Assembly: GCF_023016045.1 (NCBI RefSeq)
Contig: NZ_JALKAP010000003.1
Location: 62,001 to 126,000 of the forward strand
Direction: 5' to 3'
Source: Marinobacter sp. S6332
Lineage (GTDB): Bacteria > Pseudomonadota > Gammaproteobacteria > Pseudomonadales > Oleiphilaceae
DNA: 64,000 nucleotides
In this document: positions 39,218 through 48,195 of the stretch, piece by piece
Numbering within the stretch: position 1 is the first letter of the stretch
How the letters are laid out: each line of letters starts with the position of its first letter
The notes under the pieces: model-generated
Seen by the model: the letters and a program-made list of their open reading frames with translations, nothing else
What the model was told of the DNA's origin: nothing
Databases searched by the model: none
Position numbers and translations under genes: made by a program

Positions 39218-39595
39218 ATGAACCCATACCCGGTTAAAACAGACTTGCCTGCCTCAAAATCACCTTTGGCTTGGGCAACCGTAGGCAATGGCATGCTGTT
39301 TACGGCGCAAATCCCCATCGATGCAGACGGAAAAGTTGTAGATGGTGGTATCGAGCCTCAAATTATCCAGACTCTGGCCAACCTAAAACACACACTGGAA
39401 AGTGCGGGCAGCCGTGTATCCGATCTTACACAGGTTGTGATCTACGTGACCGACCGGGAGCACCTTGCCACCGTTAACCGGGTGTATGCCGATTTCGTAT
39501 CTGAGCCTTTTCCCAACCGCGCAGCCATTATTGTGTCCGGATTTGCCAGAGAGGAAATGCTGGTAGAAATCCTCGCCTATGCGGTTGTTCCTTGA
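39218..39595 (+). CDS. RidA/YjgF-family protein
   Basis: A 125-residue member of the Rid family, trimeric proteins that often hydrolyse reactive enamine/imine intermediates to ketoacids and ammonia. The family pattern is seen in GNGMLFTAQIPIDADGKVVDGG, and in the key arginine of EPFPNRAAI near residue 97 followed by a Glu-rich C-terminal strand (EMLVEILAYAVV). AAGGAG is well placed. As last gene of the BCCT/aldehyde dehydrogenase/DUF3726 block it suggests that an imine is formed during catabolism of the imported compound. Confidence 0.9.
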   Translation: MNPYPVKTDLPASKSPLAWATVGNGMLFTAQIPIDADGKVVDGGIEPQIIQTLANLKHTLESAGSRVSDLTQVVIYVTDREHLATVNRVYADFVSEPFPNRAAIIVSGFAREEMLVEILAYAVVP

Positions 39596-39743
39596 ACCGA
39601 AAAAACTCATTTACACCAAGGCTTTGAATTGTTTGCTGGCAACAACCCATAAGCTTGCTATCGTTAACCCGTATCTAGTTTGATTTGCCCCCTGTAAGCT
39701 ATCTAGCAGTATGATGGGGGGCTACTTGTAAGGATTCGGTGTT

Positions 39744-40634
39744 ATGAGCAACAAAGCCAAGCAAACTCAGAAGCTATTATTGTTCAGCCTGTCAGGCTCC
39801 CGCCTATTCGGGATTGGCACGCTGAAAATCCGCGAAATACTGCCGTTCAAGCCCCTCATTAAAATGCCCCATAGCCATTATGCGGTTATTGGCACATTTA
39901 ATTTCCGAGGCTCCGCAGTGCCGGTTATTGATATGGCCGCGGCTGTTGGCTATCCGCCCTTGACTGCGGAGGAGCGAAAAACAGCGTCTATTATCATTAC
40001 CGATGTTCAACGTCAGGAAACGGGATTTCTGGTGCGCGGTGTACAAAAAATCATCGAAACAGACTGGAAAAAGGTCAAGTCGCCACCCCCAGCTCTAGGA
40101 GAGAAAGCGTTTATAACCGGCTTGCTGGATATGGAAGGCGAGCTTATTCAGCTACTGGATGTAGAACTGCTGCTGGCTAACGTATACCCAGACTCATTAG
40201 ATACCCGGGATGTGGTGCTTACCGACGTACAGAGCGAAGCCCTAAAAGCCTTAAATATCCTTTTGGTGGATGACTCAAGGGTTGCTCGCAAACAGCTATG
40301 CGATGTGTTGGATGCCAAGGATATCTCATATCAAGTGACCTCCAACGGCGATGATGCCCAACAGATCCTGCTTAATAGCAATGAACTTGGGAAGCCGATT
40401 GACATTCTAGTGAGCGATATTGAAATGCCAGGCCTAGATGGCTACGAGCTGGCCTTCAACGTACGCGACAATGGCGCTCTGAAGCAACCTTACATCATCC
40501 TGCACACTTCCCTGAACAGCGAAATGAGCCTTAGCTACGCCAATCAAGTGGGTGCAAACGAGGCTCTTACAAAGTTTGATGCAGATGAATTGTTACACGC
40601 CATGCTCAGAGGTACCCGCCACTCTGAGCAATAG
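39744..40634 (+). CDS. cheV: Chemotaxis scaffold/response regulator CheV
   Basis: A CheW-like adaptor domain (residues 10-155, LLLFSLSGSRLFGIGTLKIR, GTFNFRGSAVPVIDMA) is fused to a receiver domain (about 170-296). The receiver keeps the acidic pair in LLVDDSR, the phosphorylated Asp in VSDIEMPGLDGYE, and the Thr/Lys positions (LHTS, LTKFDADE). It links chemoreceptors to CheA and damps signalling when phosphorylated. It is a single gene with no chemotaxis neighbours here; convergent with the 674-residue gene. Confidence 0.93.
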   Translation: MSNKAKQTQKLLLFSLSGSRLFGIGTLKIREILPFKPLIKMPHSHYAVIGTFNFRGSAVPVIDMAAAVGYPPLTAEERKTASIIITDVQRQETGFLVRGVQKIIETDWKKVKSPPPALGEKAFITGLLDMEGELIQLLDVELLLANVYPDSLDTRDVVLTDVQSEALKALNILLVDDSRVARKQLCDVLDAKDISYQVTSNGDDAQQILLNSNELGKPIDILVSDIEMPGLDGYELAFNVRDNGALKQPYIILHTSLNSEMSLSYANQVGANEALTKFDADELLHAMLRGTRHSEQ

Positions 40635-40653
40635 GCACGGTAGAACGAGGGGG

Positions 40654-42678
40654 CTAATCAGCCTGTGGCGATTCGGCCTGTAACTCTTTAGCTGGCACGC
40701 GGTTTTCGCCCCAGCTTCGATACACCCGCGCCACTACCCGCTGGAGTTCTTCCTCACCCACATCTGCGGGCTCACCTCGTTCAAGCGGATCGAAGTGGAA
40801 GATGTACAATCTGGACGCAAACTGCTCAAAGGGCAGCGATGCTTCGCCAAATCTTTCACCTTTGCCTTCCGTGCTCACGTTTACGTCATCTCCCCAACTT
40901 TGACCGCTGTCGTTGTTCGGGTTGTAGAAATACGCGCGCATCTCACCTTCAGGGTCCAAAGCCACCCGCAATATGGTAATCGCATGCCAGCCAATGAATC
41001 GAGCAGCCCTGTCGGTTACCGCGATGCCTGCGGGCTGGGGGTGTATCAGTGGTTGGTTGCCGTTGTAATAAGGATGATAGCTGGCATAGAAGTGGCGAAT
41101 AAATCCCTCTAAATCTTCCAGGTTACCTGTGGCTACATCCACGTTGATTGCAAACCCCCTCCCGGCAGACCAGCCGTGAAATTCCGGGTTCACCCAACGG
41201 TGAGGATCGCCTTCGCGGCCTATGCACATGCGGCCCATTTCACCATAAATTCTATCCAGATGAGGGACTACAACCAGCGAAACCGGATCAAGGTCCAGAG
41301 TAACCTCCGATGCAACGCCACCAAGACTTTGCGCCGAGGAGACCGGTTGCCCCTCGAAATGCATAACAATTTCGTTGTCTCTGGCTGCCCATGCAACCAT
41401 CTGCAATAGGTAGTCAGGATCGTTGTAGGCCCACATAGACAACGCTCGCGCAGACTGACAGGTAGGGTTATTCCCCTGACCAACACCTAAAGGCTGCCCC
41501 AGCATGTTCAATACACCTTGAATCAACCAAGCACCCGCCTGCGGCTGGTAGCCATAAGCCAGTTGAAGGCGCTCACGGGCTTGTGGGCATAGGTTGAGCC
41601 TAGCTTGGCGCCAGAGTGCTGGCGCTACAGGTGGCTGGTAAAGAATACCCCGCTCAAGCATAAGTGCTAGGCCATAGAGGCCCTGCGCTGTCTCAGGGAA
41701 AACACCTTCAGTGACCAGAATATGCACCAGCTCCCGATAGCACATAAGGCAATCCCGGCCGGTGCTTGATAGCCCCAAGGCTTCGCTGAGCAAGTTATCC
41801 TGACCTTCCAAAATGTACCGCACGAAACACGCGTGATAGGGAGAGACCAACCCGGTGTCGTGCATGGAACGCGCAAAACCGGTGGCTTCATTTTGTAGCG
41901 TCTGGGCATCCATCGATTCGAGCCGTTGCTGGTATACAACCGTGCCCGGATCTTCACTGCACCCGCGAGTTGGGCCGTATAAGCTCGAAATCAGCCGATC
42001 CGCACCGCGCCCTGCACTGCCAAGATCAGCATTCGGCTCAGCCCGGCAAATGGCGATCTGGGTAATCATTTTGCGCACATCGCCCACTTGAATCGGGCGC
42101 TGCTGCAAAATTCGCCAAATCTCTTCAATAAGGCTGTCGATTACATGCTCGTAGCCAATATGCTGAGCTACATGCTGCACAACATGCTGACTGATAAGAG
42201 CCAGCTTGCCCTGCTCCCGCTCGGCTTCACCCGTCATGCCGAACAGTAGCCCGAGATTGATTGCTAGCACTTGAGTCAGGTAGTGGTGGGCTTGCTCGGT
42301 GGACACTGAGGGGTGCAAATACGTACCGCGAGCAACCGACAGCAGGCGGAGCTCACTGAGTACTTCGATAACGACCGTATCTGCATTAGGGCTTTGCAGC
42401 GAGTGCGTTGTTAGGGAGGGGAGCAGGGTGGCAGGCTCCGCCCAATCTGTACCTTCAAACACACCTGCTTTTTCTAACTGCTCTGCACGCGCCTCAATTA
42501 CTGCGCAGCCTTCCGGCTGCATCAGGAGCCGGCGAGCTAGATCAAAAACTCTCGGCAGTTTGCCAAGTTTGGCAAAAGCCCGGCTTTCGTCCAGAACGCG
42601 AGTTGCCTCATCCAGTCTTTGCGCCAGCTTTTCCATGTTCACAGCCGGAACCACATTGCCCGATTTATGATCGTTCAA
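40654..42678 (-). CDS. Unrecognised 674-residue protein with a papain-like Cys/His/Asn pattern
   Basis: I do not recognise a named family. The first 340 residues are largely helical. The C-terminal part contains, in papain order, C407 in GNNPTCQSARALSMWA, H565 in FIGWHAITILRVALD and N586-x-N-N-D in FYNPNNDSGQSWGDD. This spacing and context suggest a cysteine peptidase, amidase or transglutaminase-like fold (inference). It has no signal peptide or membrane helix. It lies 54 bases after an ATP-grasp gene on the same strand, so a ligase/peptidase partnership is likely. It could also be catalytically inert. Confidence 0.7.
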   Translation of the reverse strand: MNDHKSGNVVPAVNMEKLAQRLDEATRVLDESRAFAKLGKLPRVFDLARRLLMQPEGCAVIEARAEQLEKAGVFEGTDWAEPATLLPSLTTHSLQSPNADTVVIEVLSELRLLSVARGTYLHPSVSTEQAHHYLTQVLAINLGLLFGMTGEAEREQGKLALISQHVVQHVAQHIGYEHVIDSLIEEIWRILQQRPIQVGDVRKMITQIAICRAEPNADLGSAGRGADRLISSLYGPTRGCSEDPGTVVYQQRLESMDAQTLQNEATGFARSMHDTGLVSPYHACFVRYILEGQDNLLSEALGLSSTGRDCLMCYRELVHILVTEGVFPETAQGLYGLALMLERGILYQPPVAPALWRQARLNLCPQARERLQLAYGYQPQAGAWLIQGVLNMLGQPLGVGQGNNPTCQSARALSMWAYNDPDYLLQMVAWAARDNEIVMHFEGQPVSSAQSLGGVASEVTLDLDPVSLVVVPHLDRIYGEMGRMCIGREGDPHRWVNPEFHGWSAGRGFAINVDVATGNLEDLEGFIRHFYASYHPYYNGNQPLIHPQPAGIAVTDRAARFIGWHAITILRVALDPEGEMRAYFYNPNNDSGQSWGDDVNVSTEGKGERFGEASLPFEQFASRLYIFHFDPLERGEPADVGEEELQRVVARVYRSWGENRVPAKELQAESPQAD

Positions 42679-42732
42679 ACGATGTTCCTCAGGACCTGCA
42701 TCAGGCCCTATAGTTGTTAATGCATCGCCCGA

Positions 42733-43965
42733 TTATACATAGAAATCCAGGTCTTCCTGATGCTTCAGCAAGTCCCGCATTACATAAGGGTCTTCACCAA
42801 AGAAATACACCAAGCCCCAGTGGGTACCGAATGCCGTACGTTTGGTAACGGTTTCTTCAAGTGGTGGCGTCAATTCGTGGGATTCGAAATACTCGTGGTT
42901 CTCGGTTTCTTCGGGAATTTCGAGCTTGCTGACAACCCGGCGGCGCGGGTATACGCCAAAGCACCCAGCGTAGCCTTTGGCGTCCACAACTTCTTTCGGG
43001 AAGAAGGCTTTGATTTCTTCTTCCGTAGTCTTGGGGTCAAAAGACAGTATAAGACCCTGATAAGCATTGAAGCCGTAGGCTGTCTCAAGTAACTCGAACA
43101 CTTTGAACCCGGGCGGACGATAGGCGACTTCGCCGAAGTACATGGTGCTGTCGCTGGTCACGAAGTATTCCGGGTGCACAAAGCCGAAATCGATATCAAA
43201 CGTTTTGATCAGCTTTTCGATTTCGCTACGAATCTGGTCGCGGTACTTTTCAAGGTCTGGTGTGGCGGGTACAAATACCGAGTAACCCAGCGTGACGTAC
43301 TCGGAGATGTTCAGGAAGGCAATCTTGCCATTATGAATCCACGCTTCTACGGCAAACTCCCAGCCGTCGAGATGAGATTCCATAAGCACGGGAAATTCTT
43401 CGTCTGGGATTGAGTCCACTTCGTCCGGAGTACGAATGACTCGGTGTCCAAGGCAGCCAGCCTTATCGAAAGCTTTCAGGTGAATCGGGTCGTTGGGGTC
43501 ACCATCGAGCTTGAGCAATGTCTGGTTGACCCGCTTGAGAAAGCGGATGACGTCGCCCTTATCGTGAGCTTCTTCAAAAATACCGACACGGATGCCACCA
43601 AGCTGGGCGCGGCGCTTCATCAGTGCTTTGTCACGCAACAGCATGGCTTGGCCAAACAAACGCGGTTTGTCCATCAGCACCGAGTTAATCGCACCCGCCC
43701 ATTCAACTGTTTCTTCAAACAAAGGGATGGCAACGTCTACACCCATTTCCTTAAGGGTTTGAGCTATTTCTACAGATCGATCGTTAAGACGCTCAAAATT
43801 CCAAGGAACGTAAGGAATATTGTGCTCTTTGCAGTAAGGCTCTGCCCAGTCAGGCGCCACTACCACATAACGACGGTCAAACTTATCCGCCGCTTCTACC
43901 GCATTGAGACTCCAGCCAAGCAGTGCGACATAGCCCTTATCCGGGTTGTATTTGTGCTCTCCCAT
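42733..43965 (-). CDS. ATP-grasp domain protein (carboxylate-amine ligase type)
   Basis: A 410-residue member of the ATP-grasp superfamily, which activates carboxylates as acyl phosphates for ligation to amines or thiols. The N-terminal Rossmann-like part (12-110) is followed by a lid with ALMKRRAQLGGIRVG, the nucleotide clamp EFPVLMESHLDGWEFAVEAW, and the Mg-binding strand FGFVHPEYFV...MYFGEVAYRPPG. The substrate is unknown. It is the first gene of a two-gene unit with the 674-residue putative peptidase. No precursor peptide gene was seen between or beside them. Confidence 0.83.
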   Translation of the reverse strand: MGEHKYNPDKGYVALLGWSLNAVEAADKFDRRYVVVAPDWAEPYCKEHNIPYVPWNFERLNDRSVEIAQTLKEMGVDVAIPLFEETVEWAGAINSVLMDKPRLFGQAMLLRDKALMKRRAQLGGIRVGIFEEAHDKGDVIRFLKRVNQTLLKLDGDPNDPIHLKAFDKAGCLGHRVIRTPDEVDSIPDEEFPVLMESHLDGWEFAVEAWIHNGKIAFLNISEYVTLGYSVFVPATPDLEKYRDQIRSEIEKLIKTFDIDFGFVHPEYFVTSDSTMYFGEVAYRPPGFKVFELLETAYGFNAYQGLILSFDPKTTEEEIKAFFPKEVVDAKGYAGCFGVYPRRRVVSKLEIPEETENHEYFESHELTPPLEETVTKRTAFGTHWGLVYFFGEDPYVMRDLLKHQEDLDFYV

Positions 43966-44027
43966 CGGCTCTCTCCTTACTTTCGAATGTCCTTTTACCC
44001 TACGCCGATATGTGAGAATCGCAAATA

Positions 44028-45509
44028 TTAACCCAATTTAAGGGTAGCTAGAGTTCTTTCCCGTATTTTCCTCAACAACGCTTCATCGTTAACCAGCGAC
44101 TGGCCGTAGGAAGGCACCATCACCTTCATGCGTTCCTGCCATTCCGGCGTCTGGATCTTGGTCGGGAAGCAGCGCTCGATCACATTGATCATCGCATTTG
44201 CGGCTGTAGACGCGCCTGGCGATGCCCCTAACAGGGCGGCCAAAGTACCGTCTTTTGAAGCCACAATTTCTGTCCCGAACTCCAGCTTGCCACCGCCACC
44301 TTCAGCTTGCTTGATGATCTGTACGCGCTGGCCTGCATTACGCAGTTCCCAGTTATCTTCTTCAGCTTCCGGGAAGAAATTGCGCAACGCTTCCACGCGA
44401 TCGCTGTGTGACTGGAATACTTCCCCGATCAGGTAGCGGGTAAGGTCCATATTGCTCTTACTCACAGACAACATGGGCTTGAGATTAGAGGTGCGTACCG
44501 AGCCAAACAGATCGAAGATTGAGCCTTGTTTGAGGAAGCGAGTCGTAAAGCCCGCAAACGGGCCAAACAGCAAGGCGGGCTCGCCATTAATAATTCGGGT
44601 GTCCAAGTGCGGTACCGACATTGGCGGAGCCCCAATTGGCGCCTTACCGTAAACTTTGGCATGGTGTTGTTTTACAACATCAGGCTTTCGGCATACCAGC
44701 CATTGCCCGCTAACGGGAAAGCCACCATAACCACGAGCTTCTGCAATTCCGGATTTTTGCAGCAGAGGCAAAGCACCGCCTCCAGCGCCGAGGAATACAA
44801 ACCCTGTTTCCAGCTTGGTCAACTCGCCGGTATGCTGATTTTTAACCCGAACTTTCCAACGGCCGTTGTCGCGCTGGTCTATGTAGTGTACCGGGCAACC
44901 CAGCATTAGCTCGAAATTGGGCTGGCTTTGCAGGTACTCAACCATACTGCGGGTCAAAGAACCAAAATCTACATCCGAGCCATGGCTAATTCGGGTTGCT
45001 GCAACGCGCTGCATCGGGTCGCGCCCCTCAACAACCAGAGGCATCCAGCTTTCCAGCTCCCGAGGGGATTCGGTGTATTCCATTTCGCTAAACAGGTGAT
45101 GGGCACTCAGGCGCTCGAATCGACGCTTGAGAAACGCCACGTCTTTTTCGCCCCATACGAAGCTCTGGTGCGGCGTGCGGTTTATAAACTTTGAAGGCTC
45201 GGGCAGCATGCCCTGCTCTACCAAATGTGACCAGAGCTGCAACGACACCTCATATTGCGCATTGATCTGAAGCGCACGCTCGATAGCAACATCGCCATCG
45301 TCAGTTTCGGGCGTGTAGTTAAGCTCACAGTAGCCAGCGTGGCCGGTTCCTGCGTTGTTCCAGCCATCCGTACTTTCATGGGCAACGTGGTCTAAACGCT
45401 CCAGCATGACAATGTTCATCGACGGGTCCAGCTGCCTTAGCATCACGCCGAGGGTAGCGCTCATGACGCCACCACCGACCAATACTACATCTGCCTGTTT
45501 AACGGCCAT
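44028..45509 (-). CDS. mqo: Malate:quinone oxidoreductase
   Basis: FAD-dependent, membrane-associated enzyme that oxidises malate to oxaloacetate and reduces quinone, a TCA-cycle step. The 493 residues begin with the dinucleotide motif VVLVGGGVMSATLG (9-22). They also contain GWNNAGTGHAGYCELNYTP near 50-68 and the FAD-proximal KLEFGTEIVASKDGTLAALL then GASPGAS. This is the usual Mqo length. It is a single gene; fumC, 2.7 kb away, encodes the preceding TCA step. Confidence 0.97.
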   Translation of the reverse strand: MAVKQADVVLVGGGVMSATLGVMLRQLDPSMNIVMLERLDHVAHESTDGWNNAGTGHAGYCELNYTPETDDGDVAIERALQINAQYEVSLQLWSHLVEQGMLPEPSKFINRTPHQSFVWGEKDVAFLKRRFERLSAHHLFSEMEYTESPRELESWMPLVVEGRDPMQRVAATRISHGSDVDFGSLTRSMVEYLQSQPNFELMLGCPVHYIDQRDNGRWKVRVKNQHTGELTKLETGFVFLGAGGGALPLLQKSGIAEARGYGGFPVSGQWLVCRKPDVVKQHHAKVYGKAPIGAPPMSVPHLDTRIINGEPALLFGPFAGFTTRFLKQGSIFDLFGSVRTSNLKPMLSVSKSNMDLTRYLIGEVFQSHSDRVEALRNFFPEAEEDNWELRNAGQRVQIIKQAEGGGGKLEFGTEIVASKDGTLAALLGASPGASTAANAMINVIERCFPTKIQTPEWQERMKVMVPSYGQSLVNDEALLRKIRERTLATLKLG

Positions 45510-45985
45510 TGGTTTTCATCCTAGCTAGTTTTGAGCCTGTCTCCCCTCCACGATCAGCGAAGAGGTGTATCGGATGCGGGCAAGTCGCATGGTAAATGGC
45601 GCTGCCTTTTGCGTCCGTTCTGAATATGAGAGCAATTATCCGGATTTTCGCAGAAATATACATTGCGATTATCAATGGAGACGCATCTGAGCATGATCTG
45701 CATCTAAGTCTAGCGGTTGTTTCGTTAGCATACGAACAGTGGCTTGCACGGAGTTATAGGTAATAATCCTGATACGCACAGTACGCACTTTTACAAATTC
45801 TCTCTTCTTTGGCACAGAATATCACCGCAACTTTAGTCTCACGCTTTGGTAAAACCGCAAGAACACCACTTGATTCGAAAGGGGCTGACCTCAGCTGCCC
45901 TTATGCGGTATCTTGCACACCTTTCGGTGCTTGTATCTCGGGGTTTTCCTGCACCGGGCAGATGCAACATGACTGGGGCTAATTT
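45510..45985. other. 476-base gap mqo/exchanger; possible structured leader
   Basis: No convincing gene. The mqo-proximal 300 bases hold presumed divergent promoters that I cannot place. The last 110 bases before the exchanger contain several hairpins in a row: AAGGGGCTG/CAGC..CCCTT near 45879-45902, GCAC..CC/GG..GTGC near 45916-45932, and a GC-rich segment ending CTGGGGC just before the start codon. That pattern suggests a structured, possibly ion-sensing leader. I could not match it to a known riboswitch. Confidence 0.35.
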
Positions 45986-46969
45986 ATGGGAATGGCTATT
46001 GGCGCTATCATCGCCGGCCTTATATTACTGGTCTGGAGTGCAGACAAGTTCGTGGAAGGCGCAGCTGCGACCGCCAAACATCTGGGTATGCCCACGCTGT
46101 TGATTGGCATGGTCATCATAGGATTCGGCACATCCGCACCGGAACTGGCTGTTTCCGCTATGGCCGCTGCCGATGGCAACCCCGGGCTTGCACTGGGCAA
46201 TGGCTATGGCTCCAACATCACCAACATCGCGCTCATTGTGGGCCTTACTGCGGTGATAGCGCCCATTGCTGTACATTCTCAGGTTATCCGCAAAGAGCTC
46301 CCCCTATTAGTTATTCTTACCCTAATTGCCGGAGCGCAATTACTGGATGGCGAGTTAACGCGGCTAGACGGCTGGGTGCTACTGGGTGTGTTTACGGCAG
46401 TGATGGGCTGGTCGATTTTTCAGGGGATGCGCGGGAAAGGCGACTCTCTAGCAGGTGAAACCGACTCTCAGTTGGGTCCGGATCTTATGCCGATGAAAAC
46501 GGCCATAATGTGGCTGGTTGTCGGCCTTGTTCTTCTGGTTGTGAGCTCCCGGCTCTTAGTGTGGGGGGCAGTAACTATTGCCCAGAGTCTTGGAGTCAGT
46601 GATTTGGTCATCGGCCTGACTATCGTAGCAATCGGTACGTCTCTGCCAGAGTTGGCCTCAGCCTTGGCCGCCGTTCGAAAGAACGAGCACGACTTGATTC
46701 TCGGCAACATCCTTGGCTCTGGCATTTTCAACACGCTGGCGGTGGTCGGGTTGGCGGCGGTAATCCAGCCGCTAACGGTGGATGCAGAGGTACTTTACCG
46801 TGACTGGACGCTCATGCTGGCGCTGACCGTTGGTTTGCTGGTGATGGGCTTTGGGCTGACTGGCTGGCGAAAAGTGATAAGCCGGTTCGATGGCTCTATT
46901 TTGCTGTTGGTTTACGTAGCCTATACCGGTTATTTGCTTTCAACAGTGGTCGCTGCCAGCACTAGCTGA
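45986..46969 (+). CDS. Calcium/sodium antiporter (CaCA family, YrbG-like)
   Basis: A 327-residue inner-membrane exchanger with about ten helices, exporting Ca2+ in return for Na+ (possibly K+-dependent). The two inverted alpha repeats are clear: IIGFGTSAPELAVSA near residues 52-66, and IAIGTSLPELASALAAV then ILGNILGSGIFN in the second half. The GTSxPE acids bind the cation. Both start codons (ATG 45986 and ATG 45992) are weakly preceded by GGGGC. It is convergent with msrB. Confidence 0.93.
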   Translation: MGMAIGAIIAGLILLVWSADKFVEGAAATAKHLGMPTLLIGMVIIGFGTSAPELAVSAMAAADGNPGLALGNGYGSNITNIALIVGLTAVIAPIAVHSQVIRKELPLLVILTLIAGAQLLDGELTRLDGWVLLGVFTAVMGWSIFQGMRGKGDSLAGETDSQLGPDLMPMKTAIMWLVVGLVLLVVSSRLLVWGAVTIAQSLGVSDLVIGLTIVAIGTSLPELASALAAVRKNEHDLILGNILGSGIFNTLAVVGLAAVIQPLTVDAEVLYRDWTLMLALTVGLLVMGFGLTGWRKVISRFDGSILLLVYVAYTGYLLSTVVAASTS

Positions 46970-47022
46970 CAGCGACGCTTTCACTCTCTAATTAACTCCT
47001 CTATTTAACCCTGCTGGTAGTT

Positions 47023-47448
47023 TTAACTGTTTTCCTGAAATTCCATGGCAATGGAGTTCAGGCAATAGCGCTGCCCGGTTGGAGGTGGGCCGTCTGGAAA
47101 TACATGCCCCAGATGGCTGTCGCAGCGAATACAGCGTATTTCTGTGCGGGCCATCCCCAAGCTCGTATCTTCAATGTAGCGGATATGGTCTTTATCGAAC
47201 GGCTGAAAAAAGCTTGGCCACCCGGTGCCAGAGTCAAACTTTGCGTTTGAACTAAACAGCGGTAGGTCGCAAAGCCTGCAATGGTAAGCACCCGACAACT
47301 TGTTATCCAACAAGGTGCCACAGAACGGGTGCTCCGTTCCATGATCCAAAAGCACTTCGCGCTCTTCTGGAGTCAGGCTGGCCGCCTTCTCTTGAATCTG
47401 GGCTTCGGTTAGGGGTGTCAGGTCGTAACCTGCAGCAGATTGGGTCAT
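47023..47448 (-). CDS. msrB: Peptide-methionine (R)-S-oxide reductase MsrB
   Basis: Reduces the R epimer of methionine sulfoxide in proteins. The 141 residues have the SelR fold with two zinc CxxC pairs (CRLC and CIRC), [29 protein letters not shown] with the catalytic Cys near residue 131, and the final SIAMEF. It lies 13 bases after msrA on the same strand, so both stereospecific repair enzymes are made together. Confidence 0.96.
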   Translation of the reverse strand: MTQSAAGYDLTPLTEAQIQEKAASLTPEEREVLLDHGTEHPFCGTLLDNKLSGAYHCRLCDLPLFSSNAKFDSGTGWPSFFQPFDKDHIRYIEDTSLGMARTEIRCIRCDSHLGHVFPDGPPPTGQRYCLNSIAMEFQENS

Positions 47449-47461
47449 ACACTATCTCTCC

Positions 47462-48112
47462 TCAGGCTAAATTGTCGTTGGAGTCAGTGTATTCCGGCTT
47501 TAGCCGGTCACTGAACCCGTCTATCAGTTTTTCCATTTTCGGGGCAGCGACGGCCATGATGTACGGCTGGTACGGGTTCCGCGCTGCAAAATTCTGGTGG
47601 TGAGCTTCGGCTGGATAAAAGGCTTCCAGCGGCTCTAGCGTAGTGACTATAGGATCAGGATATACCCCGGCTTCACCAAGTTGACGGATATAGGATTCCA
47701 CAACCTGCTTCTGCTCCGGGGTTTCATAAAACACGGCGGAACGATACTGAGTACCCCGATCATTACCCTGTCGATTCAATTGGGTTGGATCGTGTGCTAC
47801 AGAGAAAAAGACACGCAGTAGCTCACCGAAGCTCACCTTGGTGGGGTCATAGTGCACGTCGATCACTTCGGCATGGCCTGTCGTGCCTGTGCAGACAGCT
47901 TCGTAATTAGCAGTTTCCGGCGCGCCCCCTGCGTAACCAGACTCCACACGGGTTACACCATCCATTGCAAGAATCACTGCCTCCACACACCAGAAACAGC
48001 CGCCAGCGAGCACCACCCGTTGCTCACCTTCTTCCATCGGTAAATCCTGCTGCGGCTGCGGAAAGCGACTCCGGGGAACGTTCAAGCCGGGTATGCTGCA
48101 AGATGATGTCAT
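47462..48112 (-). CDS. msrA: Peptide-methionine (S)-S-oxide reductase MsrA
   Basis: Reduces the S epimer of methionine sulfoxide. In 216 residues the active-site motif is AGGCFWCVEA with the catalytic C39; conserved VESGYAGG, GHAEVIDVHYDP, FFSVAHDPTQLNRQGND and HQNFAARNPYQPY follow. It has no obvious signal peptide, so the pair acts in the cytoplasm. It is the first gene of msrA-msrB. Confidence 0.96.
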   Translation of the reverse strand: MTSSCSIPGLNVPRSRFPQPQQDLPMEEGEQRVVLAGGCFWCVEAVILAMDGVTRVESGYAGGAPETANYEAVCTGTTGHAEVIDVHYDPTKVSFGELLRVFFSVAHDPTQLNRQGNDRGTQYRSAVFYETPEQKQVVESYIRQLGEAGVYPDPIVTTLEPLEAFYPAEAHHQNFAARNPYQPYIMAVAAPKMEKLIDGFSDRLKPEYTDSNDNLA

Positions 48113-48195
48113 AGTGACCTCTTCTGTGAGTTGAATGTCTACAATCTACAGATTGTGAGCGCAAACAGATCAGTTTTCCAATCGGCAGACGCCCA

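Noticed and set aside
45870..45985. Definite yybP-ykoY (Mn2+) riboswitch
   Set aside because: Position and target family fit, but I could not align the conserved loops; kept only as a possible structured leader.
45846..46103. 85-codon frame before the exchanger
   Set aside because: No ribosome site, and it overlaps the exchanger start in another frame.
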